This document shows positions 1 through 5,513 of a stretch of DNA of 5,513 nucleotides, piece after piece (the stretch's first letter is position 1; every line of letters starts with the position of its first letter). A model generated the notes under the pieces. It was not told where the DNA came from. It saw nothing but the letters and a program-made list of their open reading frames with translations, and made no database searches. The translations under genes and the position numbers were made by a program. The DNA is from Paenibacillus sp. oral taxon 786 str. D14 (GTDB lineage Bacteria; Bacillota; Bacilli; Paenibacillales; Paenibacillaceae): positions 101,748-107,260 of the forward strand of contig NZ_GG695976.1 in assembly GCF_000159955.1 (NCBI RefSeq), given 5' to 3'.

Positions 1-2192
1 CCGCCCCAGCCGCCGCGCCCGCCCGCGAAATCCCCGCGCTGCCGCGGCTTCATGTCGACCATCTCAAAATCAATCGTATGGTCGTCCATATTCACGCGGG
101 CCACGCGGATTTTCACTTCGTCGCCGATCCGATAGATCTTCGACGTCCGTTCCCCGATCAGCGCCATATGCTGCTCGTGGAAATGGTAATAGTCATCCGT
201 CATCGCACTAAGCCGGATCAGCCCTTCCACCGTGTTCTCCAGCTCGACGAACATGCCAAAGCTGGTTACGCTGCTGATAATGCCGGTGAATTCTTCCCCG
301 ACCTTGTCCAGCATGAACTCCGCTTTCTTCAGCTGTTCCGTATCGCGCTCCGCCTCCACGGCGATGCGCTCCCGCTCGGACGATTGCTGCGCGATATCCT
401 GCATGCGGCTGGCCAAATACTCCATGCGCGCTTCGCTCAGCGTCCCGCCGCTTTCGATGACCTCGCGGATAACCCGGTGGATCACCAAGTCCGGATAGCG
501 CCGGATCGGCGACGTGAAGTGCGTATAGAACTCTGCCGCCAGCCCAAAATGCCCGGTGCTTTCCGCATCATACTTCGCCTGCTTCATCGAACGCAGCATC
601 ATCGTGCTGATGACCGTCTGCTCCTTCGTGCCCTGAATATCCTCGAGCAGCGTTTGCAACGCGCGCGGATGCACCTTGTTGCCTTTGCTGCCTTTGACCG
701 TATAGCCGAAGTTGGCGACAAACGCCAGGAAGTTCATTAACTTCTCCTGATCCGGATCCTCATGGATCCGATAAATAAACGGCACCTTCAGCCAATAAAA
801 ATGCTCCGCCACCGTTTCGTTCGCGGCCAGCATGAATTCCTCGATGATCTGTTCCGCGATCGAACGCTCGCGCTTCACGATATCCACCGGTTTCCCGTTC
901 TCATCAACGATCACCTTCGATTCCACGAAGTCGAAGTCGACCGCCCCGCGCCTCATGCGGTTCGCCCGCAGCTTCAGCGCCAGCTCCTTCATTAGCTGGA
1001 ACGTCTCAACGAGATCCGCATACCGTGCCGTAACTTCAAGATCTTCCTCCTCCAGGATCTTGCGCACATTCGTGTAAGTCATTCGCTCCTTCGTACGGAT
1101 CACGCTGGTGAAAATATCGTGCTTCACGACCTTCATCTGCTCGTTAAATTCCATCTCACAGGACAACGTGAACCGGTCCACCTTCGGATTCAACGAGCAA
1201 ATCCCATTGGACAACCGGTGCGGCAGCATCGGAATAACGCGGTCTACCAAGTACACACTGCAGCCGCGGTTATAGGCTTCCTGATCGAGCTTTGAATTCT
1301 CCCGCACGTAATACCCAACGTCGGCGATATGCACGCCCAGCTTAATATTCCCGTTGGGCAGGCGCTCTACGTTTACGGCATCATCCAGGTCCTTCGCATC
1401 CTCACCGTCGATCGTCACGATCACCTTGTCGCGTAAGTCCCGCCGTCCTTGGCGGACGATCTCCGCCTCGTCGATCACGTCGGGAACTTCCTGCGCCTCT
1501 GCCATCACGTCATCCGGAAAAGCCTCCGGCAACTGATGCTTGCGGATGATCGACAAAATGTCGACGCCCGGGTCATCCTTGTGACCTAAAATCTCGATGA
1601 CCCGACCAACCGCCGCAGACCGTCCCTCGGGATACTCCACGATTTCGGCCACGACCTTCTCGCCGTCAACTGCAGCGCCAAAGCCTTCCCGCGGGATAAA
1701 CAGATCCTTGTTGATCCGTTTATCGTCCGGGATCACAAAGCCAAACGATTCGTTGTTCTGGAAGACGCCTACCACCTGCGTGATGGCCCGGTGCACGATG
1801 CGTACGACCTCACCTTCCAGCTTGCCGCCGCCCGCGCTCTTCGAGCTGACGCGCACCAGCACCGTATCGCCGTTCATCGCGCTCTTCAAATCATTAGCAT
1901 GAATGTAGACGTCCGGATGATCGCGATCCTCTGGGATCAGAAATGCAAAGCCTTTGGGATGAGCCTGCAAGCGCCCGCGCACCAAATCCATTCGTTCCGG
2001 AACCCCGTAGCGATGAGTGCGGGTAAGAATAATTTGTCCATTTTGCTCTAACCGGTTGAGCATTTTCAGAAATTCTTTAAAATCGGCGGCATCGGTGATC
2101 CCAAAATGCTCCTCCAACTCCTGGTACGTCATCGGTTTATATGCCGTTTCCCGCATAAAAGCGAGCAGTTCCTCTTCCGTAATTACTTTCAA
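1..2192 (-). CDS. rnr: RNase R, 3'-5' exoribonuclease (partial, C-terminal tip beyond left edge)
   Basis: Processive hydrolytic 3'-5' exoribonuclease of the RNB (RNase II) family, which degrades structured RNA and takes part in mRNA decay, rRNA quality control and trans-translation. The 730 visible codons show the full domain order: a helical N-terminal HTH-like region (about 1-65); two cold-shock/OB domains (about 71-132, with [12 protein letters not shown], and about 141-205, with [10 protein letters not shown]); the RNB catalytic domain (about 250-580); and an S1 domain (about 632-713, with [15 protein letters not shown]). The metal-binding motif [10 protein letters not shown] gives D262, D268, D270 and D271, with the same spacing as E. 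coli D272/D278/D280/D281. The family signature [10 protein letters not shown] is at 560-569. The tail after S1 is basic and Gly-rich ([13 protein letters not shown]) and runs off the window. The start is the TTG at 2192-2190: GAGGTG lies 7 nt upstream, an in-frame stop (2201-2199) excludes anything longer, and the next Met is codon 13. The frame at the left edge matches the frame at the start, so no net frameshift is seen. smpB often follows rnr in Firmicutes, but that region is outside the window. Confidence 0.97.
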   Translation of the reverse strand, partial: MKVITEEELLAFMRETAYKPMTYQELEEHFGITDAADFKEFLKMLNRLEQNGQIILTRTHRYGVPERMDLVRGRLQAHPKGFAFLIPEDRDHPDVYIHANDLKSAMNGDTVLVRVSSKSAGGGKLEGEVVRIVHRAITQVVGVFQNNESFGFVIPDDKRINKDLFIPREGFGAAVDGEKVVAEIVEYPEGRSAAVGRVIEILGHKDDPGVDILSIIRKHQLPEAFPDDVMAEAQEVPDVIDEAEIVRQGRRDLRDKVIVTIDGEDAKDLDDAVNVERLPNGNIKLGVHIADVGYYVRENSKLDQEAYNRGCSVYLVDRVIPMLPHRLSNGICSLNPKVDRFTLSCEMEFNEQMKVVKHDIFTSVIRTKERMTYTNVRKILEEEDLEVTARYADLVETFQLMKELALKLRANRMRRGAVDFDFVESKVIVDENGKPVDIVKRERSIAEQIIEEFMLAANETVAEHFYWLKVPFIYRIHEDPDQEKLMNFLAFVANFGYTVKGSKGNKVHPRALQTLLEDIQGTKEQTVISTMMLRSMKQAKYDAESTGHFGLAAEFYTHFTSPIRRYPDLVIHRVIREVIESGGTLSEARMEYLASRMQDIAQQSSERERIAVEAERDTEQLKKAEFMLDKVGEEFTGIISSVTSFGMFVELENTVEGLIRLSAMTDDYYHFHEQHMALIGERTSKIYRIGDEVKIRVARVNMDDHTIDFEMVDMKPRQRGDFAGGRGGWG

Positions 2193-2198
2193 ATGATT

Positions 2199-2258
2199 TC
2201 ACCTCAAACCCGGCTCGTCCCGCAGGGGCCGGGGTGTTATTTTGCATGATGATTCCAT
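2199..2258 (-). CDS. possible 19-aa leader peptide upstream of rnr
   Basis: A short open frame starts at ATG 2258-2256, preceded at close spacing by a purine-rich GAGGAAG. It encodes MESSCKITPRPLRDEPGLR and ends in TGA at 2201-2199. The stop falls inside the GAGGTGA that is also the rnr Shine-Dalgarno region, and it is in the same frame as rnr, 6 nt before the TTG. With the -10 box at 2290-2285, transcription would start about 20 nt upstream of this ATG, so it would be the first ORF on the mRNA. I recognise no family. The codons in the middle are forced by a GC-rich hairpin, so the peptide may have no function, and the ORF could be a chance product of its short length. The case rests on position and start signals only. 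Confidence 0.3.
   Translation of the reverse strand: MESSCKITPRPLRDEPGLR
2200..2205 (-). promoter_or_regulatory. rnr ribosome-binding site that fixes the TTG start
   Basis: On the minus strand GAGGTG is followed by 7 nt and then TTG. No ATG or GTG is equally well placed, so this site decides the rnr start. The same bases carry the TGA of the possible leader ORF upstream, which would allow translational coupling. Confidence 0.8.
2209..2233 (-). promoter_or_regulatory. GC-rich hairpin just upstream of the rnr Shine-Dalgarno
   Basis: The arms CCCGGC (2209-2214) and GCCGGG (2228-2233) pair perfectly. Inside them CCC (2219-2221) pairs with GGG (2225-2227) around a GCA loop, with a 4-nt bulge (2215-2218) on one side. 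In the rnr transcript this stem ends about 3 nt before GAGGTG. No T-tract follows, so it is not an intrinsic terminator. It could affect ribosome access or leader stability, which is inferred from position only. Confidence 0.5.
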
Positions 2259-2271
2259 GATCTTCCTCACG

Positions 2272-2293
2272 GTGTATATCCCCTAGTATACAC
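2272..2293. repeat. inverted repeat over the rnr -10 and start region (candidate operator)
   Basis: GTGTATA (2272-2278) and TATACAC (2287-2293) are perfect 7-bp inverted arms separated by 8 bp. The right arm covers most of the candidate -10 box and the left arm falls at the predicted transcription start. This is the geometry of a repressor site. No known regulator motif is recognised. Confidence 0.4.
2285..2290 (-). promoter_or_regulatory. candidate rnr promoter -10 box (TATACT)
   Basis: On the minus strand TATACT matches the sigma-A -10 consensus at 5 of 6 positions and lies about 95 nt upstream of the rnr start. The -35 is weak: ATGCCA matches TTGACA at 4 of 6 but with only a 15-nt spacer, and nothing better is found at 17 nt. 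The weak -35 suggests that activator help, or a different promoter, is possible. Confidence 0.4.
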
Positions 2294-2345
2294 GAAATTC
2301 GGGTTTGGCATCCGTTTTCGCCCGGGATTGGGTGAAATCGCTTGA

Positions 2346-2374
2346 TTTTCATGAAAAAGCCTTCATTTTATGAA
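2346..2374. repeat. AT-rich palindrome pair upstream of the chemoreceptor gene
   Basis: TTTTCATGAAAA (2346-2357) is a perfect 12-bp palindrome. About 5 nt further on, TTCAT-TTT-ATGAA (2362-2374) forms a second small inverted repeat. ATGAAAAA also occurs twice as a direct repeat, at 2351 and 2370. The cluster lies 55-83 nt before the chemoreceptor start, where an operator or upstream promoter element would sit. Simple AT-rich composition could also produce it. Confidence 0.3.
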
Positions 2375-2428
2375 AAAATAACCGACATTATAAAGTAGGG
2401 ATTCCATGAATTAGGAGAGGGAGAGGGT

Positions 2429-4069
2429 ATGGAGAATTATCGAATTCTGCAACGACGTAATAAGTTATTCGTCAAAATTATATGGGGAATGGTCGCCCTT
2501 GGCGTCCTGACCGACATCATGATCCAGGTGGACAGCAAAGTTCTATATACCTTGATCATCGTCGGCGGAATTTGTTGCTCCATCGCAACCTACATGACTT
2601 ACGCCAACAAAGGAACCCGCTACGTCATGTTTGTCATTCCCGTGATCACCTCATTGTTGACTTTTCTGCTGATCTATCATGATCCCGATCCGATCGTCAG
2701 CACGTATTTGCTCGTCTACGTATCTATCGGCATCATGACGTTGTATTCGAACTACAAGCCGATCATTCTATCTGGCTTATTGGGGATGGGGATTACGATT
2801 TATTTCTTCAACGTTCCCTTCTACCACGATAAATTATTCCCCCGCGAGTCGTTGAGCTATCTGCTGCTGTTCCTGGCATTTCTGACAGTTGCTTTAGCTT
2901 TTGCTGCCCGGTTCAGCGAACGTCTGCAGAAGGATGTATTATCTCAGCAGCAGGATACGATGGAGGCAAAACGCCGCAGTGACGAGCTGCTTTCGAAACT
3001 GCAAGCTTCACTGGACGTGCTGGGACGTCTAAGCACTCAGTTGCGGGAGAACGTAACCGTCACGGGGTCCATCTCCAAAGAAATTACGACGACCTTTGGC
3101 AGCGTCTCCTCGACCTTGGAACGGCAGACGCTGGGGCTGCAATCTACAACCCAATCGGTGCAGGAGGTTGGCGGAGCCGTAGAGGTGACAGCCGAGATCT
3201 CAGCCCGGCTTCAAGAGCTGTCATCAGACATGCTGCATAATACAGAAGCCGCCGGAGCGAAGATGAACGCCTTATCCGTACATATTCAACATTTGCAGCA
3301 AATCATTACCGACACCGTCACCCAAATGCAGAAGCTTCGGGACCAAAATGAGCAAGTCAGCCAAATTGTCGATACGATCCATGGCATCTCTGCGCAAACA
3401 AACCTGCTGGCGATGAATGCCGCAATTGAAGCCGCTCATGCCGGAGAGCATGGCAAAGGCTTCGCCGTGGTCTCCTTGGAAATCCGCAAGCTTGCCGAGA
3501 ACTCACAGCAGGCCACCCAGCGGATTAACGATATTCTGGCGGACGTCATTGGGCAAATCAACAACGTTGCTGAACAGATCACACTTGGCTCCACTGCGGT
3601 TCATTCCGGGCAGGAAGAAGCCCAAGAAGTCCAAAGCTACATGGGCAAAGTGTCTGACAATGCCCGCACGGTGAATGAGCACTCTGGCGAAGTCGATCGC
3701 TCGGTACGGCAGATGCAGGACCAGTACACCAGCATTATGACAGAAATTATGGAGCTAGCTGAGAGCACCGAGCACAACATGAGCGCCGCGCAGCAAATTC
3801 TGGCGGGCATCGAAGCGCAGGACAGCAAAATTCACGAGATCGTGAGACACTATCAAGATCTCGACAACTTGATTCTCACCCTATCGGCGACGGCCGCAGG
3901 GGATACGACGCAGGACATCACTCCTCAACCAGCAACGGTGTCGTCCGGGTCCACTTCAGAATCACACGAACCTTCTTCGAGTTCGACCAACCGGGAAGCG
4001 AAGACGATTCAAGATCAAGAGGCTTCCGTTCCGGCGGAACCTACCAAAGAGCCCGTCTCAGTCGGCTAG
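2429..4069 (+). CDS. methyl-accepting chemotaxis protein, six-TM, no obvious sensor domain
   Basis: A membrane chemoreceptor that should regulate the CheA kinase through CheW. About six hydrophobic segments (near 15-33, 38-58, 65-84, 89-106, 111-129 and 143-162) are joined by short loops, leaving no room for a Cache, 4HB or other extracellular ligand domain. No clear HAMP follows TM6. The chain passes directly into a long coiled coil from about 163. The signalling hairpin is unmistakable: [20 protein letters not shown] at 320-339, the turn at about E340-G342, then [18 protein letters not shown] (342-359). The arms (about 175 and 145 residues) fit a long Bacillus-type (40H/44H-like) class, which is inferred. 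Residues from about 488 to 546 are a Ser/Thr/Pro/Glu-rich, probably disordered tail without the NWETF-type CheR pentapeptide. The start ATG has AGGAGAGG at 2413-2420. It is divergent from rnr, convergent with the GNAT gene and apparently monocistronic. The ligand is unknown; the bundle might sense membrane state, energy or a hydrophobic compound. Confidence 0.93.
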   Translation: MENYRILQRRNKLFVKIIWGMVALGVLTDIMIQVDSKVLYTLIIVGGICCSIATYMTYANKGTRYVMFVIPVITSLLTFLLIYHDPDPIVSTYLLVYVSIGIMTLYSNYKPIILSGLLGMGITIYFFNVPFYHDKLFPRESLSYLLLFLAFLTVALAFAARFSERLQKDVLSQQQDTMEAKRRSDELLSKLQASLDVLGRLSTQLRENVTVTGSISKEITTTFGSVSSTLERQTLGLQSTTQSVQEVGGAVEVTAEISARLQELSSDMLHNTEAAGAKMNALSVHIQHLQQIITDTVTQMQKLRDQNEQVSQIVDTIHGISAQTNLLAMNAAIEAAHAGEHGKGFAVVSLEIRKLAENSQQATQRINDILADVIGQINNVAEQITLGSTAVHSGQEEAQEVQSYMGKVSDNARTVNEHSGEVDRSVRQMQDQYTSIMTEIMELAESTEHNMSAAQQILAGIEAQDSKIHEIVRHYQDLDNLILTLSATAAGDTTQDITPQPATVSSGSTSESHEPSSSSTNREAKTIQDQEASVPAEPTKEPVSVG

Positions 4070-4082
4070 CAAAGAATCACAC

Positions 4083-4111
4083 AAAAAAAGGCTTGCCTGA
4101 GGCAAGCCTTT
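4083..4111. terminator. bidirectional intrinsic terminator between convergent genes
   Basis: AAAGGCTTGCC (4087-4097) pairs perfectly over 11 bp with GGCAAGCCTTT (4101-4111) around a TGA loop. On the minus strand the stem is followed by seven T (complement of 4083-4089), a classic terminator for the GNAT gene that ends at 4124. On the plus strand the tail is TTTCCCTTTATT, weaker but usable for the chemoreceptor gene that ends at 4069. It serves both genes. Confidence 0.9.
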
Positions 4112-4123
4112 CCCTTTATTGCA

Positions 4124-4696
4124 TTATGTAGATAAAACCGTGTCCAGACTTAAGGACTTGATCGTTTCCAAATACCAATCATAACGCTCCGGATGCTCAT
4201 AGAACTCTGCCGCATGAATAATGGCCGGTATAACGTCGTCTCCTTTATAGAATTGGCGTTCCCCAACTTGGGTCATCGGAACATGAAAAGAGATACGAAG
4301 CGCCCGGAACAAGGTGGGCTCAAGCAAGGTGACGTAATGGCGAATCCCGTTCTGCTCTGCAAACAGGACGATCGTTGCGAGCAACCGGTTCAGGTTGCGG
4401 CCGCGGTATCTCTTCAGCAGAGCGACTTTATCCACCTCGGCGATCTCCCCTGGCCCAGAGCACATGATGGCCGGATGATCGTCAAACGGCGCCAATCGGT
4501 TCAAGGGCTCGTCCGAGTGCGGGACATAGGGTTTAAACTCCACCGTTCCCACCGGCACCCCCGCCTCGTCATATACGAGGCAACGACCTAAGACGTTCTC
4601 AGCAAATTCCGGCTCAAAGCCTTTTTCCATCCAGGCCTCCATCCAAATCGAGTGGAACAAGGTTCCTTCCTCCAGCGTTTCCACCGGCTTGTACAA
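4124..4696 (-). CDS. GNAT-fold acyl/acetyltransferase, substrate unknown
   Basis: A 190-aa soluble protein from the TTG at 4696-4694. The fold signature is a beta strand followed by the acyl-CoA pyrophosphate loop: IAEVDKVALLKRYRGRNLNR, about residues 85-104, with R96-Y-R-G99-R-N101 corresponding to the R/Q-x-x-G-x-G/A motif A and a hydrophobic helix after it. Strand VYDEAGVPVGTVEFKPY (41-57) fits the earlier GNAT sheet, and ETLEEGTLFHSIWMEAWMEKG (6-26) the N-terminal helices. The arrangement, with a long insert (about 58-84) before motif A, also recalls GNAT-like acyltransferases of the FeeM/autoinducer-synthase type; that is a resemblance, not an assignment. Start choice: the perfect AGGAGG (4704-4709) lies 7 nt before this TTG, whereas the ATG at 4780 lacks a Shine-Dalgarno and would add 28 residues that overlap the ribosome-binding site. 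The gene stands alone, convergent with the chemoreceptor gene, with its own terminator and no convincing promoter box found upstream. Confidence 0.72.
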   Translation of the reverse strand: MYKPVETLEEGTLFHSIWMEAWMEKGFEPEFAENVLGRCLVYDEAGVPVGTVEFKPYVPHSDEPLNRLAPFDDHPAIMCSGPGEIAEVDKVALLKRYRGRNLNRLLATIVLFAEQNGIRHYVTLLEPTLFRALRISFHVPMTQVGERQFYKGDDVIPAIIHAAEFYEHPERYDWYLETIKSLSLDTVLST

Positions 4697-4703
4697 ATTC
4701 CTT

Positions 4704-4709
4704 CCTCCT
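4704..4709 (-). promoter_or_regulatory. ribosome-binding site deciding the TTG start of the GNAT gene
   Basis: A perfect AGGAGG on the minus strand, followed by AAGGAAT and then TTG. The longest reading of the frame, from 4780, would place this site inside the coding sequence, so the TTG at 4696 is preferred. Confidence 0.8.
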
Positions 4710-4959
4710 CTCATTGCATGTACCAAAATTGTAATATTTTTACCCCTCACAAACCACGAAAATCCTACATAATCTAACATTTATTACTAAAAAATTCCTT
4801 TCAATATTGTTACAATTCTCTTTCAGAACTCAGACCCAAGATCGTCTCACCGCATCGCCGCCCATTTACAGAACGGCATCTTTCGGGCACTTAAACTTCG
4901 TCGTTGAGGTCCTTTCTCTTGAACGTTATAGATACCCCTCTGTACCTCCACTTTTCGCC

Positions 4960-5075
4960 GTTCCATCGTTCCACCGTTATCCTTCTACACTTTCCACCGC
5001 TCTATCTCTTTGCTCTATCTTACCTTTGCTCCATCTTACTTCCGCTCCATCTTACTTCCGCTCCATCCTACCGCC
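4960..5075. repeat. degenerate 16-bp tandem repeat in a polypyrimidine tract
   Basis: Two identical units GCTCCATCTTACTTCC lie at 5028-5043 and 5044-5059. A diverged unit (GCTCTATCTTACCTTT) precedes them at 5012-5027, and another (GCTCCATCCTACCGCC) follows at 5060-5075. A 13-bp shortened unit is at 4999-5011. Upstream, GTTCCATC (4960-4967) and GTTCCACC (4968-4975) look like 8-bp half-units. The minus strand reads as purine-rich GGAAGTAAGATGGAGC. The units are directly joined without spacers, so this is not CRISPR. Graded divergence outwards from two identical central units suggests growth by slippage. Confidence 0.85.
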
Positions 5076-5169
5076 GTTCCCCCCTTCCCACCTTTATACC
5101 TTCCTCCCCTCTTTACCTGATTATCCCTTTCGTTCAGATGGGGATTTTAAGAGGTTTCCATCCTCATTT

Positions 5170-5193
5170 TTTTGCTGATCATCCAAAGCAAAA
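5170..5193. repeat. small AT-rich hairpin upstream of the transposase promoter
   Basis: TTTTGCT (5170-5176) and AGCAAAA (5187-5193) are perfect 7-bp inverted arms around a 10-nt loop. It lies between the polypyrimidine tract and the promoter. It might be a weak terminator, part of an element end, or chance. Its low GC content makes a stable RNA stem doubtful. Confidence 0.3.
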
Positions 5194-5221
5194 TAATTAG
5201 GTTAAAAATGGAATTTAATTC

Positions 5222-5250
5222 TTGTAATAGGAACGTATGTTTGGTATAAT
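5222..5250 (+). promoter_or_regulatory. sigma-A promoter with extended -10, reading into the transposase gene
   Basis: TTGTAA (5222-5227, 4 of 6 to consensus), a 17-bp spacer, and a perfect TATAAT (5245-5250) preceded by TGG, an extended -10. Transcription would start near 5257, giving a leader of about 60 nt before the ATG at 5316. This is the best promoter in the window. Confidence 0.75.
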
Positions 5251-5300
5251 AAGGAAAACAAGAATATATGTGCGTATATTTGATTTTAGTTTCGTTTGAA

Positions 5301-5513
5301 GCGGAGGGATCGGGCATGGAATTAAATATGAATACGGATCTTCACCCTATCAGCAGCCGTTTTCAAAGTGAGGCGGACTGCATCGAGGCGATCATCGCTA
5401 TGAAGTGGCCTGACGGTTTCTTTTGTCCGCGCTGCGCTTATACCGAGTGCACCCGTCTGTCCTCCCGTCGCCTTCCTTTATTTGAATGTGGAAGATGCAG
5501 CTATCAAGCCTCT
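5301..5513 (+). mobile_element. left part of a probable IS1595-family insertion sequence
   Basis: Inferred from the transposase N-terminus. The true left end lies somewhere upstream of the ribosome-binding site used here as a conservative limit, and probably upstream of the promoter at 5222. No terminal inverted repeat can be assigned because the right end is outside the window. Confidence 0.55.
5316..5513 (+). CDS. IS1595-family transposase, N-terminal zinc-ribbon part (cut by right edge)
   Basis: The first 66 codons of a transposase whose catalytic ISXO2-like DDE domain would lie beyond the window. The visible part matches the N-terminal zinc ribbon of IS1595-family proteins: a helix with the acidic SEADCIEAI (18-26), then KWPDGFFCPRC (30-40) with metal-binding C37 and C40, and a second knuckle ECGRCSYQAS (57-66) with C58 and C61. 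In the family this ribbon precedes the catalytic core and helps bind the element ends. The start ATG has GCGGAGGG (5301-5308) at good spacing and the extended -10 promoter upstream. The reading frame is open to the edge, so completeness cannot be judged. Terminal inverted repeats and the target duplication cannot be identified with only one side visible. Confidence 0.85.
   Translation, partial: MELNMNTDLHPISSRFQSEADCIEAIIAMKWPDGFFCPRCAYTECTRLSSRRLPLFECGRCSYQAS

Larger units (their letters stand above)
4697..5315. other. 619-base region without a convincing gene
   Basis: From the GNAT start to about 4825 the DNA is AT-rich and holds the GNAT ribosome-binding site and presumably its promoter, though no well-spaced -35/-10 pair was found. 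From about 4900 to 5150 the plus strand is strongly pyrimidine-biased (about 80% C+T over 4941-5120) and contains a 16-bp tandem repeat. From 5150 to 5315 it is AT-rich again, with a small hairpin and the transposase promoter. Open frames through the pyrimidine tract encode only low-complexity Ser/Pro/Leu/Phe-rich peptides dictated by the repeat, and they lack good start signals, so they are not called as genes. Confidence 0.7.

Noticed and set aside
78..2051. Several plus-strand open frames across the left third of the window
   Set aside because: They lie antisense to rnr, whose minus-strand frame is open throughout with all RNase R domains. Their products are low-complexity or Arg/His-rich antisense translations with no start signals.
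2137..2352. 71-aa minus-strand frame overlapping the rnr start and its leader
   Set aside because: It ends inside the rnr coding sequence in another frame, has no Shine-Dalgarno at its ATG, and begins upstream of the better-supported -10 box.
4193..4591. 132-aa plus-strand frame opposite the GNAT gene
   Set aside because: Antisense shadow: the minus strand carries the conserved GNAT motif, ribosome-binding site and terminator.
4711..4775. Sigma-B-like or sigma-A promoter for the GNAT gene (GGGTAA, TACAAT and similar on the minus strand)
   Set aside because: Each candidate -10 lacks a recognisable -35 at proper spacing, so none is better than chance in AT-rich DNA.
4999..5075. CRISPR array
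   Set aside because: The 16-bp units are directly adjacent with no unique spacers, the repeats are too short, and no cas gene is visible.
5080..5115. G-quadruplex on the minus strand (runs of G opposite the C-tracts)
   Set aside because: There are only three runs of three or more G, with a long gap between the first two, so no canonical four-run motif exists.
4807..5200. Two overlapping plus-strand frames (123 and 98 aa) in the pyrimidine tract
   Set aside because: Their Ser/Pro/Leu/Phe-rich sequence is dictated by the tandem repeat and C+T bias. Two frames are open at once, and neither has a Shine-Dalgarno or a recognisable domain.

Overview
The window reads as low-GC-Gram-positive (Firmicutes) chromosome, most likely Paenibacillaceae. 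The basis is strong AGGAGG-type ribosome-binding sites, two TTG starts behind good Shine-Dalgarno sequences, sigma-A-like -10 boxes, a long helical Bacillus-like chemoreceptor, and moderately GC-rich genes separated by AT-rich intergenic DNA. The genus is inferred, not proven.

Layout, left to right. (1) Positions 1-2192, minus strand: almost all of rnr, encoding the 3'-5' exoribonuclease RNase R. It is cut by the left edge in its Gly/Arg-rich C-terminal tail. (2) Positions 2193-2428: a divergent intergenic region. The rnr side has a -10 box inside a 7-bp inverted repeat, a possible 19-codon leader ORF whose stop lies in the rnr Shine-Dalgarno region, and a GC-rich hairpin directly upstream of that site. 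The right side is AT-rich, with palindromes in front of the next gene. (3) Positions 2429-4069, plus strand: a 546-aa membrane chemoreceptor with about six transmembrane segments, no obvious extracellular ligand domain and no clear HAMP domain. (4) Positions 4083-4111: a hairpin terminator shared by two convergent genes. (5) Positions 4124-4696, minus strand: a 190-aa GNAT-fold acyl/acetyltransferase of unknown substrate. It most likely starts at a TTG, 28 codons inside the longest open frame. (6) Positions 4697-5315: 619 bases without a convincing gene. They contain an AT-rich leader, an approximately 80% pyrimidine tract with a 16-bp tandem repeat, a small AT hairpin, and a very good extended -10 promoter. 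(7) Positions 5316-5513, plus strand: the N-terminal zinc-ribbon part of an IS1595-family transposase, cut by the right edge.

The genes do not form one pathway. RNase R is a housekeeping RNA-decay and quality-control enzyme, the chemoreceptor feeds CheA/CheW signalling, the GNAT protein is a stand-alone enzyme, and the right end is a mobile element or remnant. I see no clear multi-gene novel system. The points most worth a second look are the layered leader of rnr, the purine/pyrimidine-asymmetric tandem repeat next to the transposase, and the sensor-less chemoreceptor beside rnr.
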